Below are positions 53,262 through 62,245 of a stretch of DNA of 64,000 bases, piece by piece. Position 1 is the first letter of the stretch. Every line of letters begins with the position of its first letter. The stretch comes from Betaproteobacteria bacterium (GTDB taxonomy: Bacteria > Pseudomonadota > Gammaproteobacteria > Burkholderiales > Burkholderiaceae_C): the NCBI GenBank assembly GCA_013289985.1, contig JABCYW010000015.1, forward strand, positions 1-64,000. Reading direction: 5' to 3'. Under the pieces are notes generated by a model, which ran no database searches, was not told the origin of the DNA, and saw only the letters and a list, made by a program, of their open reading frames with translations. The position numbers and the translations under genes were made by a program.

Positions 53262-55091
53262 TCAGCGCCCGCAGCGGGCGGGCGTCACGTCCGCGGGCGG
53301 CTTCAGCGAGATCTTCACGTCGTGCCACGAGCCTTCGGCATGGATGGACTTGTCCAGCGCCAGCAGCGCGAGCCTCTTGTGCGCCGGCGTCAACGTCGCA
53401 TCGACGGTCTCGTCCACCAGGTTCAGCGAACCCTGCGCGGCCAGCGCGGTGTCGGGCGTCTCGAACACGAAGCGACGCTGCGTGGCCACGCCGCCCGCCA
53501 GCGCCAGCGTAGCCTCGGCGCACTGCACCGGCACGCGAGCCGGCTCGTCGAACAGCGTGCGCAGCCACTCGCCGCCGTTCAGGCCCAGCCTGGCGTCGAG
53601 GCGCCTCGAGACCGTGGCGCCCGCGGCCAGCGACAGCGTGACGCTGCCCTCGGCGGCCGCGACGAGCGCGCGCGGCGAGTCCCCGCGCGTGTGCACCGAG
53701 GCGTGGCCGTCGACCGCGCCGGTCAGCGCGCCGTTGGCCGCGAGCGTGGATGACAGCTGCTCGATGCGCAGTTGCCGCGCCTGCAGGTCCGCAGCCAGCG
53801 TGGCGGGCGTGCGCGCGGCGTCGATCACCAGCGTGCCGCCCACATGGCCGCCGGCGATGCCGATGTCCAGTGGCTGGACGCGCAACACGCCGTCCCGGAG
53901 CACCGCGTGGGCGCGCACGCTCTGCGCGAAGGCGCGCTCCGCGCCGACGAGGCGGGCGGGACGCAGGTCGACGTCGGCGTCGAGCGCGCGCAGGCGATCC
54001 AGCGGCAGGGGCGTGGTGGACAGCGTGGGCTCGCGCGCCGGCGTCTTGCCGCGCGGCAGCGACAGGTCGTCGACGTCGAGGACGGCGTCGCGCAGCGTGG
54101 CCTTCAGCGTGCGGCGCGGCGTGTCGCTCCTCCACGTGCCGGTGAACGCCACGTCGGCGACCAGCGTGGTGTGGCGGCCGGCCGCCAGGTGCAGGTCGCC
54201 GGCGGTCCAGCGATCGCCGGTCTTCGCGACGTGCCCGCGCGCGACGAGCGGGCGCAGGCGCGCGAGGGCGTCGGGCAGCGGCCAGGGCGGCCCGGTGCCT
54301 TCAGCGGTGAGCGTCGCGTCGCCGTCGACATCGCCCAGCCCGTGCACGTCGCTGGACACGCCCGACGCGTCCAGCTCCAGCGCGCCCAGGCGGGCCGTGC
54401 CGCGCACCGCGAACTGGCGCGGCGTGGCGCCGAAGGTGAGCACGTCGCTCGCGTGCGCGTCGCCGTCGAACGCGTGGCCGTCGATGGTGCCCGAGAATGA
54501 CAGGCGCTTCGTCAGCGGCGTGGCGGCGTGGCCGGCCAGCGTCTCCGCGGCGGGCAGCGGCGTCGTCCGCGCGTCGAGTTCCAGCCCGATGCCGCGGTGG
54601 ATCAGGTGCAGGCCGCTGCGCCGCGCGTCGAGCGCCAGCACGCGCACGTGGGGCGGTCCGCGGTCGTCCGGGCGCGTGAGGCGCCAGTTGCGCAGGCCGT
54701 CGGCGAGGCGCTCCATGTCGACCTGCGCGTCCTCCAGCTCGATCAGGTTCACGATCGTCATGTCCGAGCCCAGGCTTCGCCACGACAGCGTGGCCGCGAT
54801 GCGTCCTGCGCGGATGAAGGGTTCGTGCGACCCGGCCCACGGGGCGTTGTCTATCGTCAGTCCGCGGAACTCGATCGTCGGGTCGAGCCCGTCGCGCCAG
54901 TGCACCTGCAGGTCGTCGAAACGGATGTCGCGGCCCGAGTGCGACATCACGTAGCGGCGGATCATCGGCCGGCACCAGTTCCAGTCGAACGCGCAGGCGA
55001 GCGCGACGAGGCCGGCGAACACGCCCAGCGCGACGCGGCCAGCGATCGAGCGCGGAAGCAGGCGGCGCCATGCGGACGAGGGCGGATTCAT
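53262..55091 (-). CDS. AsmA-like (TamB/YhdP-group) envelope protein
   Basis: A 609-residue protein with an N-terminal membrane helix (about 18-38) and a long periplasmic region of repeated beta-strand units typical of AsmA family bridges. IRFDDLQVHWRDGLDPTIEFRGLTI near the N terminus and GTLVIDAARTPATLAADLQARQLRIEQL near residue 430 are typical. AsmA proteins form hydrophobic grooves that carry phospholipids between inner and outer membranes. The start at ATG 55091 is chosen because the basic region and membrane helix follow it directly. The 330-base gap upstream contains no gene. Confidence 0.8.
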   Translation of the reverse strand: MNPPSSAWRRLLPRSIAGRVALGVFAGLVALACAFDWNWCRPMIRRYVMSHSGRDIRFDDLQVHWRDGLDPTIEFRGLTIDNAPWAGSHEPFIRAGRIAATLSWRSLGSDMTIVNLIELEDAQVDMERLADGLRNWRLTRPDDRGPPHVRVLALDARRSGLHLIHRGIGLELDARTTPLPAAETLAGHAATPLTKRLSFSGTIDGHAFDGDAHASDVLTFGATPRQFAVRGTARLGALELDASGVSSDVHGLGDVDGDATLTAEGTGPPWPLPDALARLRPLVARGHVAKTGDRWTAGDLHLAAGRHTTLVADVAFTGTWRSDTPRRTLKATLRDAVLDVDDLSLPRGKTPAREPTLSTTPLPLDRLRALDADVDLRPARLVGAERAFAQSVRAHAVLRDGVLRVQPLDIGIAGGHVGGTLVIDAARTPATLAADLQARQLRIEQLSSTLAANGALTGAVDGHASVHTRGDSPRALVAAAEGSVTLSLAAGATVSRRLDARLGLNGGEWLRTLFDEPARVPVQCAEATLALAGGVATQRRFVFETPDTALAAQGSLNLVDETVDATLTPAHKRLALLALDKSIHAEGSWHDVKISLKPPADVTPARCGR

Positions 55092-55421
55092 CCCGTCGCA
55101 CGGCACTTGGCGTGCCGAGCCGGCCGGCGGCGAGGCTTCGGATCGGCGCCGAACCCGCTTGACCGGGTTTTGCAAGGCTGCCGATAATCCGTGCTTAGCT
55201 CACGACACGCGCAGGCCATGGACTCCCATCCCAGTTGCGTGCCTTCGTCGTCCATCTCGCGGGTCTGAGCACCTGCCGCCGGGCGGAGAAGGCACCCCTT
55301 CCCCGAAACGCCCGGCCAGCGAGGCGCCCCCCCCCGGCGCGCTTCCTTTCCGGTTCTCCTCATCCGACGCCCCGCGTCGTCCATCCGCCAGCGTCCCACC
55401 GGGCGCGCGGGGGAGTTCCGC

Positions 55422-56717
55422 ATGAACACGAGTCTCAACGGCCAGATCAACGGCTTTGCCAGGCGACTGGGCCCCGGCCTCATCACCGGCGCCGCCGACG
55501 ACGATCCGAGCGGCATCGCCACCTATTCGCAGATCGGCTCGCAGTTCCGCTTCGGGCTCGTGTGGACGCTGCTGCTGACCACGCCGCTGATGATCGGCAT
55601 CCAGATGCTGTCGGCGCGCATCGGCTGGGTCACCGGCGAGGGCCTGGGCGCCAACATCGCCAAGATGTGCCCGCGCTGGCTCACGCTGGCGCTGGTGGGC
55701 CTGCTGGTGGTGGCCAACACCATCAACATCGCGGCCGACATCGGCGCGATGGGCGAGGGCGTGCGCCTGCTCGCGGGCGGCCATCCCGCGCCGTACGTGC
55801 TGGGCTTCGGCGTGTTGTCCATCGTCTGCCAGGTGTCGTTCTCGTACGAGCGCACGGTGCGCGTGCTCAAGTGGCTCACCCTGGGGCTGTTCGCCTACGT
55901 GGCGGTGGTCCTGTCGGTGTCGGTGCCCTGGCGCCAGGTGGCCATCGAGGGCCTGACGCCGTGGCGCTTCGTGCCGCCGGGCACGTCGATGAACGACTAC
56001 GCGGCCATGGTGGTGGCCGTGCTGGGCACCACCATCAGCCCCTACCTGTTCTTCTGGCAGGCCTCGCAGGAGGTGGAGGACAACGCGCGCCGGCCCGAGG
56101 CGGCCAAGCTGCGCGGCAACCCGGAATACGCCGCGGAGCACTTGTCGCGCATCAAGCAGGACACCTCGTTCGGCATGGTGTTCTCCAACGTGATCGCGCT
56201 GTGCATCGTGATCGCGACGGCCGTCACGCTGAACCTGCGCGGCGTCACCAACATCCAGACCTCGTCGCAGGCCGCCGAGGCGTTGCGGCCGGTGGCCGGC
56301 GAGTTCGCGTTCGCGATCTTCGCGCTGGGCATCATCGGCACCGGCCTGCTCGCGGTGCCGGTGCTGGCCGGCTCGGCGGCCTACGCCGTGAGCGAGGCCT
56401 TCGGGTGGAAGGCCGGGCTGTCGCGTGGCTTCCACGAGGCCCGCGGCTTCTACGTGATCATCATCGCCGCCACGCTCATCGGCACGCTGATGAGCGTCGT
56501 GGAGGTCGACCCGATCAGGGCGCTGGTGTGGAGCGCCATCGTCAACGGCGTGATCTCGGTGCCCATCATGGTGGTGATGATGTGGATCGGCCAGTCCAGG
56601 CGCCTGATGGGCCAGTTCACGATCAGCCTGCGCCACCGCTTCTTCGGCTGGGCGGCGACGGCGGTGATGGGCGTGGCTGTCGCGGGGCTGTTCTTCACCA
56701 GCTGGCGCGCGAGCTAG
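55422..56717 (+). CDS. NRAMP-related divalent metal transporter, altered metal motifs
   Basis: A 431-residue inner-membrane protein with 11 predicted helices and the overall NRAMP/LeuT plan. Canonical NRAMPs bind Mn or Fe through DPGN in helix 1 and MPH in helix 6. Here helix 1 reads GAADDDPSGIATY (Asp28-Pro29-Ser30-Gly31) and helix 6 reads TTISPYLFFWQASQE (Ser206-Pro207-Tyr208), so both the Asn and the metal-binding Met are replaced. This resembles NRAMP-related transporters that accept harder ions such as Mg2+. GGGGGAG stands well before the ATG. No regulator is adjacent. Confidence 0.88.
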   Translation: MNTSLNGQINGFARRLGPGLITGAADDDPSGIATYSQIGSQFRFGLVWTLLLTTPLMIGIQMLSARIGWVTGEGLGANIAKMCPRWLTLALVGLLVVANTINIAADIGAMGEGVRLLAGGHPAPYVLGFGVLSIVCQVSFSYERTVRVLKWLTLGLFAYVAVVLSVSVPWRQVAIEGLTPWRFVPPGTSMNDYAAMVVAVLGTTISPYLFFWQASQEVEDNARRPEAAKLRGNPEYAAEHLSRIKQDTSFGMVFSNVIALCIVIATAVTLNLRGVTNIQTSSQAAEALRPVAGEFAFAIFALGIIGTGLLAVPVLAGSAAYAVSEAFGWKAGLSRGFHEARGFYVIIIAATLIGTLMSVVEVDPIRALVWSAIVNGVISVPIMVVMMWIGQSRRLMGQFTISLRHRFFGWAATAVMGVAVAGLFFTSWRAS

Positions 56718-56723
56718 TTCAGG

Positions 56724-57818
56724 CTACGGCGCCATCACGAAGCAGTTGCGCCCGGCGTCCTTGGCCTGGTACAGCGCCACGTCGGCGCGCGCGACGAGGG
56801 TCTCGGCCGACTCGCCCGGCACGCAGGTGGCCACGCCTGCCGACACGGTCACCCGCGCGTCGGCGGGCAGCGCCGACGTGCTGCTCCAGTCGTGCGCGGC
56901 CACCGCGCTGCGGATGCGTTCCACGGCCAGCGACGCGCTCTCCACGGGCGTGGTCACCGGCATCAGCAGCACGAACTCCTCGCCGCCCCAGCGCGCGAAG
57001 CGGTCGGTGACGCGCATGTGGGCCTGCACCAGCGTGCAGAAGTCGCGCAGCACGGCGTCGCCCGCCGCGTGGCCGAAGCGGTCGTTGATCGTCTTGAAGT
57101 GGTCGAGGTCGAACAGGGCCACCGAGTACGGCTGCTGCGTGCGATGCGAGCGTTCGCGCTCGTCGTGCAGCAGCTCCATGAAGTGACGGCGGTTGAACGT
57201 GCCGGTGAGGTCGTCGTGGCTCGCCAGCTCCTGGATGCGCGCGAGCGACAGCGTCAGCTGCCGGTTGCGCTGCGACAGCTCGGAGCGCAGCGTGCTGAAC
57301 TGCGTGCCGATCAGCGCGAGACGGCGCACCGCCAGGAAGAAGAACAGCCACATCAGCACGATGTTGAGATCGGTCAGCGCGGGATAGCCGAAGCGGGCCC
57401 GGCCGGCCCACAGCGCCAGCGCGGTGGTGGCGCCGAACCCGAGCCACGTCCAGCGGAATTGCCGCGGCGCGAAGCCCAGCATCGCGTAGTTGAACGACAC
57501 GAGGCTGGAGGCGAGGAAGATCATCCACAGCGTGGGCGCCGCGACGATGAAGACCAGCTGGATGACGTAGTTGCAGATCAGCTGGCCCCACAGCAGCCAG
57601 CGGTCGCGGAAGCGCAGGTTCCAGCCGCGATGCACCGCCAGGAAGAACAGGCTCGTGGTGCCCGCGCTGAGCACGAAGAACGCGAACGCGACGCTCCAGC
57701 TGGTGGTGCCGGTCCAGGCGAACAGGCCGATCAGCAAGGACTGCAGCAACGAACTCACCACCGTCATGGCGGTGGCGTCGAGGCGCTGTGTCTGGAGGTG
57801 CTGTTGCTTGTCGTTCAT
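56724..57818 (-). CDS. Membrane diguanylate cyclase (GGDEF)
   Basis: A 364-residue protein with about six N-terminal membrane helices (residues 20-175), a short coiled coil, then a GGDEF domain (about 195-360). HDDLTGTFNRRHF, LFDLDHFKTINDRFGHAAGD and the active site RWGGEEFVLLMP are complete, so it should make c-di-GMP. I see no RxxD inhibitory site at the usual position before GGEEF. The sensory part is not one of the named MASE families as far as I can tell. It is convergent with the transporter gene. Confidence 0.92.
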   Translation of the reverse strand: MNDKQQHLQTQRLDATAMTVVSSLLQSLLIGLFAWTGTTSWSVAFAFFVLSAGTTSLFFLAVHRGWNLRFRDRWLLWGQLICNYVIQLVFIVAAPTLWMIFLASSLVSFNYAMLGFAPRQFRWTWLGFGATTALALWAGRARFGYPALTDLNIVLMWLFFFLAVRRLALIGTQFSTLRSELSQRNRQLTLSLARIQELASHDDLTGTFNRRHFMELLHDERERSHRTQQPYSVALFDLDHFKTINDRFGHAAGDAVLRDFCTLVQAHMRVTDRFARWGGEEFVLLMPVTTPVESASLAVERIRSAVAAHDWSSTSALPADARVTVSAGVATCVPGESAETLVARADVALYQAKDAGRNCFVMAP

Positions 57819-57944
57819 GGGAGTGGCGCGACTCCCGGAGTGCGGAGCGGGTCCGCGCGAGCATACGGGAACGGCCGGGCATTGCCTGTGCTCGGAAACG
57901 CCACGTTGCAGGCCGGGATGTCCGATCGATGCCAACATGCGTCC

Positions 57945-59021
57945 ATGCACGACACGCCCGCCACCCGCGCGTTCGCCGCCCGGCTGGGCCTCGAGCTGCC
58001 GCTCATCCAGGCCCCGATGGCCGGCTTCCAGGGCGCGGCGATGGCCACCGCGGTTTCCGGCGCCGGCGCGCTGGGGTCGCTGCCGGGCGCCGCGATGACC
58101 CCGCAGGCCTTGCGCGACGCGGTGGGCGCGATGCGGCGCGACCGCGGCCTGCCGGTGAACCTCAACTTCTTCTGTCACGCCCAACCCGCGCCCGACCCCG
58201 CGCGCGAGGCTGCGTGGCGCGAGGCGCTGCGGCCGTACTACGAGGAGCTGGGCCTGTCGTTCTCGGCGATCGCCAATGGCCCGGGCCGGCTGCCGTTCGG
58301 CGACGAGGCGGCCGACGTGATCGAGGCGCTGCGCCCCGAGGTCGTCAGCTTCCACTTCGGGCTGCCGCCCGCGCCGCTGCTCGAGCGCGTGCGTCGCGCC
58401 GGCGCGCAGGTGTGGTCGTCGGCGACGACCGTGGCCGAGGCCCGGTGGCTGGCCGCGCACGGCGTCGACGCGATCATCGCGCAGGGCTTGGAGGCCGGCG
58501 GCCATCGCGGCGTGTTCCTGCCCGCGGGCGCATCGTTCGACCTCGCGTCGCAGCTGCGCACGCGTGCGTTGCTGCCGTCCATCCTCGAGGCCGTACGCGT
58601 GCCGGTGATCGCCACCGGCGGCATCGCCGACGCGGCCGGGGTGGACGAAGCGCTGCGCCTGGGCGCCAGCGCCGTGCAGCTGGGCACGGCCTTCCTGCTC
58701 TGCGACGAGGCCACCACCAGCGCGGTGCATCGGGCCGCGCTTCAGGGCGCGGCGGCGGGCCAGACCGCGCTCACCAACCTGTTCAGCGGCCGGCCGGCGC
58801 GCGGCATCGTCAACCGGCTGATGCGCGAGCTGGGGCCCATCAGCGCGCTGCCGCCGGCCTTCCCGTCCGCCGTCAACGCGATCGCGCCGTTGCGCGCGGC
58901 CGCCGAGCAGGCCGGCCGCGGCGATTTCTCGCCGCTGTGGGCCGGGCAGGACGTGAGCGGCTGCCGGGCGATTCCGGCCGCACAGCTGGTGCGCGAGCTT
59001 AGTCGGGCTGCGTCAGGCTGA
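57945..59021 (+). CDS. Nitronate monooxygenase (2-nitropropane dioxygenase family)
   Basis: A 358-residue FMN-dependent TIM-barrel enzyme. LPLIQAPMAGFQGAAM at the start of the barrel, NLNFFCHAQP, GLEAGGHRG with the catalytic His region, and ATGGIADAAGVDEALRLGASAVQLGTAFL (residues about 222-250) mark the FMN site. It oxidises alkyl nitronates, including the plant toxin propionate 3-nitronate. ATG 57945 is chosen; an ATG nine codons upstream is possible. Its end overlaps cdd by 23 bases, convergent. Confidence 0.9.
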   Translation: MHDTPATRAFAARLGLELPLIQAPMAGFQGAAMATAVSGAGALGSLPGAAMTPQALRDAVGAMRRDRGLPVNLNFFCHAQPAPDPAREAAWREALRPYYEELGLSFSAIANGPGRLPFGDEAADVIEALRPEVVSFHFGLPPAPLLERVRRAGAQVWSSATTVAEARWLAAHGVDAIIAQGLEAGGHRGVFLPAGASFDLASQLRTRALLPSILEAVRVPVIATGGIADAAGVDEALRLGASAVQLGTAFLLCDEATTSAVHRAALQGAAAGQTALTNLFSGRPARGIVNRLMRELGPISALPPAFPSAVNAIAPLRAAAEQAGRGDFSPLWAGQDVSGCRAIPAAQLVRELSRAASG

Positions 59022-59379
59022 GGAACGCGCCGGGCAGCAGCTCGCCCGCGGTGGTCACCACGATGCGGCCGTCGAGCCCGTCGCTGGCCACCGGGGCGTC
59101 GGCGTCGGCGAACTCGCGGATCACCTGGCGGCAGGCGCCGCAGGGCGTGATGGGCTTCAGCTTCGCGGCGGTGACGCCCACCGCCAGGATGCGCTTCGCG
59201 CCGGCGGCGACGGCCACTCCGATGGCCACGCGCTCGGCACAGTTGGTGAGCCCGTAGGACGCGTTCTCGACGTTGACGCCCAGGTGCACGCGGCCCTGGT
59301 CGTCCAGCACGGCGGCGGCCACGCGGAAGTCCGAGTAGGGCGCGTGCGCGTTGGGCAGCGCGGCGCGGGCGCGTGCCAC
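58999..59379 (-). CDS. cdd: Cytidine deaminase
   Basis: A homotetrameric-type cytidine deaminase of at least 126 residues. APYSDFRVAAAV, TNCAERVAIGVAV (zinc ligand Cys47 and catalytic Glu49) and ITPCGACRQVIREF (Cys80, Cys83) are complete. GTG 59379 is the first standard start, but the reading frame stays open and homologous (IDEARLADLVARARA) up to a CTG at 59415 that overlaps the stop of the upstream small gene. The N-terminal helix of the family would need that longer form. It lies at the end of an operon with a small ORF and a hydrolase-GAF protein. Confidence 0.9.
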   Translation of the reverse strand: MARARAALPNAHAPYSDFRVAAAVLDDQGRVHLGVNVENASYGLTNCAERVAIGVAVAAGAKRILAVGVTAAKLKPITPCGACRQVIREFADADAPVASDGLDGRIVVTTAGELLPGAFLSLTQPD

Positions 59380-59411
59380 CAGGTCGGCCAGCCGGGCCTC
59401 GTCGATGGCGC

Positions 59412-59600
59412 TCAGGATGCGAACTCCGACGCCAGCATCGCCTGCTCGAAGGACGCGGCGAGCTCGGTGGGCGCGGCGGCCAGCAGCGAGCGGGCGTTGG
59501 CCACGAGGCCCGGCGCGGCGGCGGCGCGGTAGACGAACTGCACGAGCTCGTCGTGGTGTTCGGCGACGTCGTGCAAGGTGGCGGGGGGGTCAATCGTCAT
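59412..59600 (-). CDS. Small hypothetical protein in hydrolase-cdd operon
   Basis: A 62-residue acidic helical protein that I do not recognise. It overlaps the end of the hydrolase-GAF gene by 11 bases and its stop overlaps the probable upstream start of cdd, so it is part of a tightly packed three-gene operon. No membrane segment or zinc motif. Its position suggests a partner or regulator of one of its neighbours. Confidence 0.6.
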   Translation of the reverse strand: MTIDPPATLHDVAEHHDELVQFVYRAAAAPGLVANARSLLAAAPTELAASFEQAMLASEFAS

Positions 59601-60744
59601 GCAGCGGTTCTCCGGTGTCGGCCAGGGCCAGCGACTCGCGGATCTTCTCCGTCGAGGCCCACAACGTGAAGACGAGCGTCTTCAGCGTCGGGTCGTCCGC
59701 AGTCTGCAGCAAGGGCGGAACGCTGTCGAGCCCGTCGACGTTGAGCACGGCCACCACGTCGCGCGCGACGGTGATGCCGTCGCGCGTGACGAGCCGCCCG
59801 ATGGGCAGCGACAGCACCCACTGCAGGCGCGGGTCGAGCCTGGCCTGCTCGGGGCCGGGCAGGACGCCGGCGGTCCAGCTGCCGCCCTGGCGCCGGATGG
59901 AGAACGGCGTGCCGTCGGTGAACGCGCGGCCCGTGCTGCCGTGGTCCGGCGCCAGCTCGATGTCGTGCTCCGGGGCCCAGCTCATGTTGTCCCACGCGCC
60001 GGGGATCATGCGCAGGGCGTTGGCGCTCGGCACGAAGAGGTTGGCGCGCACCAGCGACGCGTCCACGCCCAGCCGCGACGCCGCCAGCGCGCGGATCTGC
60101 TGCACCAGCATGCGCACGCGGCGCAGGTGGTCGGGCGGCAGGCGCGGGAACGCGATGAAGCGGGCCCAGCGGTCGTAGTTGGCGATGTTGAGCACCTCGC
60201 TGTGGCCGCCGGCGACGTGGTGATCGTGCACGCCGGGGCAGGCGGTGTTGAAGCCGAGGGCGCCGCTCGCCCCGGCGCGCGGCGCGAGCGGCCCGGCCAG
60301 GCGGGCGAACAGCTCCGCGGCGCGCACCACCCAGTCGCCGGTGGCGCGCTCGTTGCGCACGGCCTGGATCCAGCGCTTGCGCAGCAGCGTCGACCCCCAC
60401 GGGAAATCGCGCCGCACGATGCTGCCGGTGAGCACCACGCGGTCGAAGCGCAGGTTGCCGTTCTCGGCCTCGAGCACCTCCAGCGCGAGCCAGGTGCCGA
60501 AGCTGTGGGCGATCAGGCTCACGCGCGTGGCGCCGGTGCGATCCATCAGGTCGCGCAGCTCGCCGCGCAGCCACTGCACGCGGCCGGCGCGCGTCCACGG
60601 CATCAGGAACGACAGCACGCCGAAGAAGCCGTAGTCGAGGTGGTAGGGAATGAGCCCGTGGCGGGCCAGGTAGGGCGTGATCTGCTTCTGCCACTGCCCG
60701 CGGGTGCGGATCCCGTGCAGCGTCACGACGATCTTGAGGGGCAC
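59590..60744 (-). CDS. Alpha/beta hydrolase fused to GAF-like domain
   Basis: A 384-residue two-domain protein. Residues 1-200 are an alpha/beta hydrolase: oxyanion region TLHGIRTRGQWQKQ, nucleophile elbow IAHSFGTW (Ser81), a likely acid at Asp137 and base in GGHSEVL (His181). Residues about 205-365 look like a GAF sensor: VRANLFVPSANALRMI, GSTGRAFTDGTPF, QWVLSLPIG and VVAVLNVDGLDS. This fusion is not one I know as a characterised enzyme. The HGIRT-type hydrolase resembles effector modules of conflict systems. It is first in an operon with a 62-codon gene and cdd. Confidence 0.78.
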   Translation of the reverse strand: MPLKIVVTLHGIRTRGQWQKQITPYLARHGLIPYHLDYGFFGVLSFLMPWTRAGRVQWLRGELRDLMDRTGATRVSLIAHSFGTWLALEVLEAENGNLRFDRVVLTGSIVRRDFPWGSTLLRKRWIQAVRNERATGDWVVRAAELFARLAGPLAPRAGASGALGFNTACPGVHDHHVAGGHSEVLNIANYDRWARFIAFPRLPPDHLRRVRMLVQQIRALAASRLGVDASLVRANLFVPSANALRMIPGAWDNMSWAPEHDIELAPDHGSTGRAFTDGTPFSIRRQGGSWTAGVLPGPEQARLDPRLQWVLSLPIGRLVTRDGITVARDVVAVLNVDGLDSVPPLLQTADDPTLKTLVFTLWASTEKIRESLALADTGEPLHDD

Positions 60745-60858
60745 TTCTTCTCTCCAGCGGCCCCGCGACTTCTGGAACTGCCAAAAGAAATGCGAGCCGT
60801 AGCCCGCATCCTGGAGAGTCGGTGGCTCACGGCGTGAGGCGCCGCCGGCCCGCGTCGC

Positions 60859-61386
60859 CTACTGCTGCGCAGGCGCCGGATACGCCGTCGGATAGGCGTT
60901 GGGCGCCGTGCTGCCGGTGGTGACCGGCGGCGCGCGCATCACGCGCGTGCGGCCGCCCGTGGTGACCAGGATCACCGGGTCGCCGGCGGCGAAGGCGTCG
61001 GTGCCGATGCCCTGGACGACCTGGCGGCGGTCGCCGTTCTTGAGCTGCAGCAGGATCTCGACGGCCTGCTGTTGCGTGGCATCGCGCTCGACCGCGTTGC
61101 CGATCAGGCCGCCGACGACGGCGCCGGCGATGCCGACGATGCCGCCAGTGCGCGGGCCGCCGACGTTGGAGCCGGCGATGCCACCGATGACGGCGCCGCT
61201 GATGGTGCCCACGCCGGTATCGCGGCCCTGCAGTGTGACGGGACGCACCGACAGCACGGTGGCGTCGATCACGGTGGACATGCGCTGCGCGTCGTACGCG
61301 CTGACCGTGTTGGGATTGGCCACGACGCAGCCGGTGAGCGACACGGCGCCAGCGACGGCGGCGATCAGGGTGAGTTGCTTGAACAT
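60859..61386 (-). CDS. Glycine-zipper outer-membrane lipoprotein (SlyB/PcpY-like)
   Basis: A 175-residue lipoprotein with lipobox SLTGC (Cys20) and a glycine-zipper segment: GAVIGGIAGSNVGG followed by GIVGIAGAVVGGLIGNAVE (about 64-97), which packs two membrane helices. The C-terminal half is an SH3-like region ending in a Pro/Ala-rich tail. I use ATG 61386, which is eight bases from GGAGA; ATG 61392 is too close. SlyB-type proteins support outer-membrane integrity. Confidence 0.87.
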   Translation of the reverse strand: MFKQLTLIAAVAGAVSLTGCVVANPNTVSAYDAQRMSTVIDATVLSVRPVTLQGRDTGVGTISGAVIGGIAGSNVGGPRTGGIVGIAGAVVGGLIGNAVERDATQQQAVEILLQLKNGDRRQVVQGIGTDAFAAGDPVILVTTGGRTRVMRAPPVTTGSTAPNAYPTAYPAPAQQ

Positions 61387-61536
61387 GATCATTTCTCCGG
61401 GGATGACCTGCCAACGCCGGCAAGTCGCCAGCCGTTGACACCCATCAGGTGCTTCCACTGTGCAGCAAAGCAATTGCCCGAGGTGGCAGCAGTGGGTAAA
61501 GAAATGTGCCGGCGACAGCCTCGGTTCAGCTGTGGA

Positions 61537-62094
61537 TCATCCATGAAGACGACTGCTGCGCGGCACGCTGGCCAGCAGGAATTCCATCTGGTCGGCGAGG
61601 ATGCGGCGGCCGCGCAGGATCATGTCCTCGTGCAGGCTGGGCACGTAGGGCAGGTACATGAGCGTCATGTGGGCCTCTTCGGGCATGCGGTTGCCCTTGC
61701 GGCCGTTGCAGCCCCGGCAGGCGGTGATGCAGTTCATCCACGTATCGAGGCCGCGGCGCGAGACCGGGATGATGTGTTCGCGGGTGAGCTCGTCGCTGGC
61801 GAAGCGGCCGGCGCAATAGGCGCAGATGTGGCGGTCGCGCGCGAACAGCTTGCCGTTGGTGAGCGCGGGCGCCTGGCGCCAGGCCCGCGAAGGGACGGTG
61901 CCGCGCACCGCGATGATGGAGTGCACGTCGATGCGCGACTGCAACCCGGTGGCGCGCTGGAGCCCGCCCCGCATCACATGGCACGGGTCGCCCAGCGTCC
62001 ACGCCACGGCGTCGCACGCATACAGGATGGCGGCCTCCTTGACCGTCATCCAGGCCTGTGGCCTTCCCGACACGTCCAGCTGCAGAACATCCAT
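61537..62094 (-). CDS. HNH endonuclease
   Basis: A 185-residue protein with a C-terminal HNH domain: ICAYCAGRF (first zinc Cys pair), LTREHIIPVSRRGLDTW (catalytic His), MNCITACRGCNGRKGNR (Asn, second Cys pair). The N-terminal 80 residues are a separate domain of unknown role. ATG 62094 has AAGGAG nine bases upstream; an in-frame ATG ten codons earlier has no such site. These stand-alone HNH proteins are common in Burkholderiales and are not necessarily restriction enzymes. Confidence 0.88.
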   Translation of the reverse strand: MDVLQLDVSGRPQAWMTVKEAAILYACDAVAWTLGDPCHVMRGGLQRATGLQSRIDVHSIIAVRGTVPSRAWRQAPALTNGKLFARDRHICAYCAGRFASDELTREHIIPVSRRGLDTWMNCITACRGCNGRKGNRMPEEAHMTLMYLPYVPSLHEDMILRGRRILADQMEFLLASVPRSSRLHG

Positions 62095-62245
62095 TCCGGG
62101 GCGCTCCTTCTGTACTGCAAGCATACAACTACTGGATGGAACCTCAACCGGACGGGCTACCGACGTTGCTCGCCAGCCATGGCCAACTCGGCGGCGTCAC
62201 GCATCGGTCATCGATTCCTGTTCGGCTTGCGCGTTAACCACTATG

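Noticed and set aside
55092-55421. A Mg2+ or Mn2+ riboswitch in the leader of the NRAMP-related gene
   Set aside because: The 330-base leader is C-rich with short dyads, but I cannot find the conserved bases of the M-box or yybP-ykoY aptamers. A covariance search with the Rfam models would decide.
61537-62094. HNH protein as part of a restriction or phage-defence island
   Set aside because: There is no methyltransferase, helicase or other defence gene beside it, and single HNH proteins of this kind are ordinary chromosomal genes in this group of bacteria.
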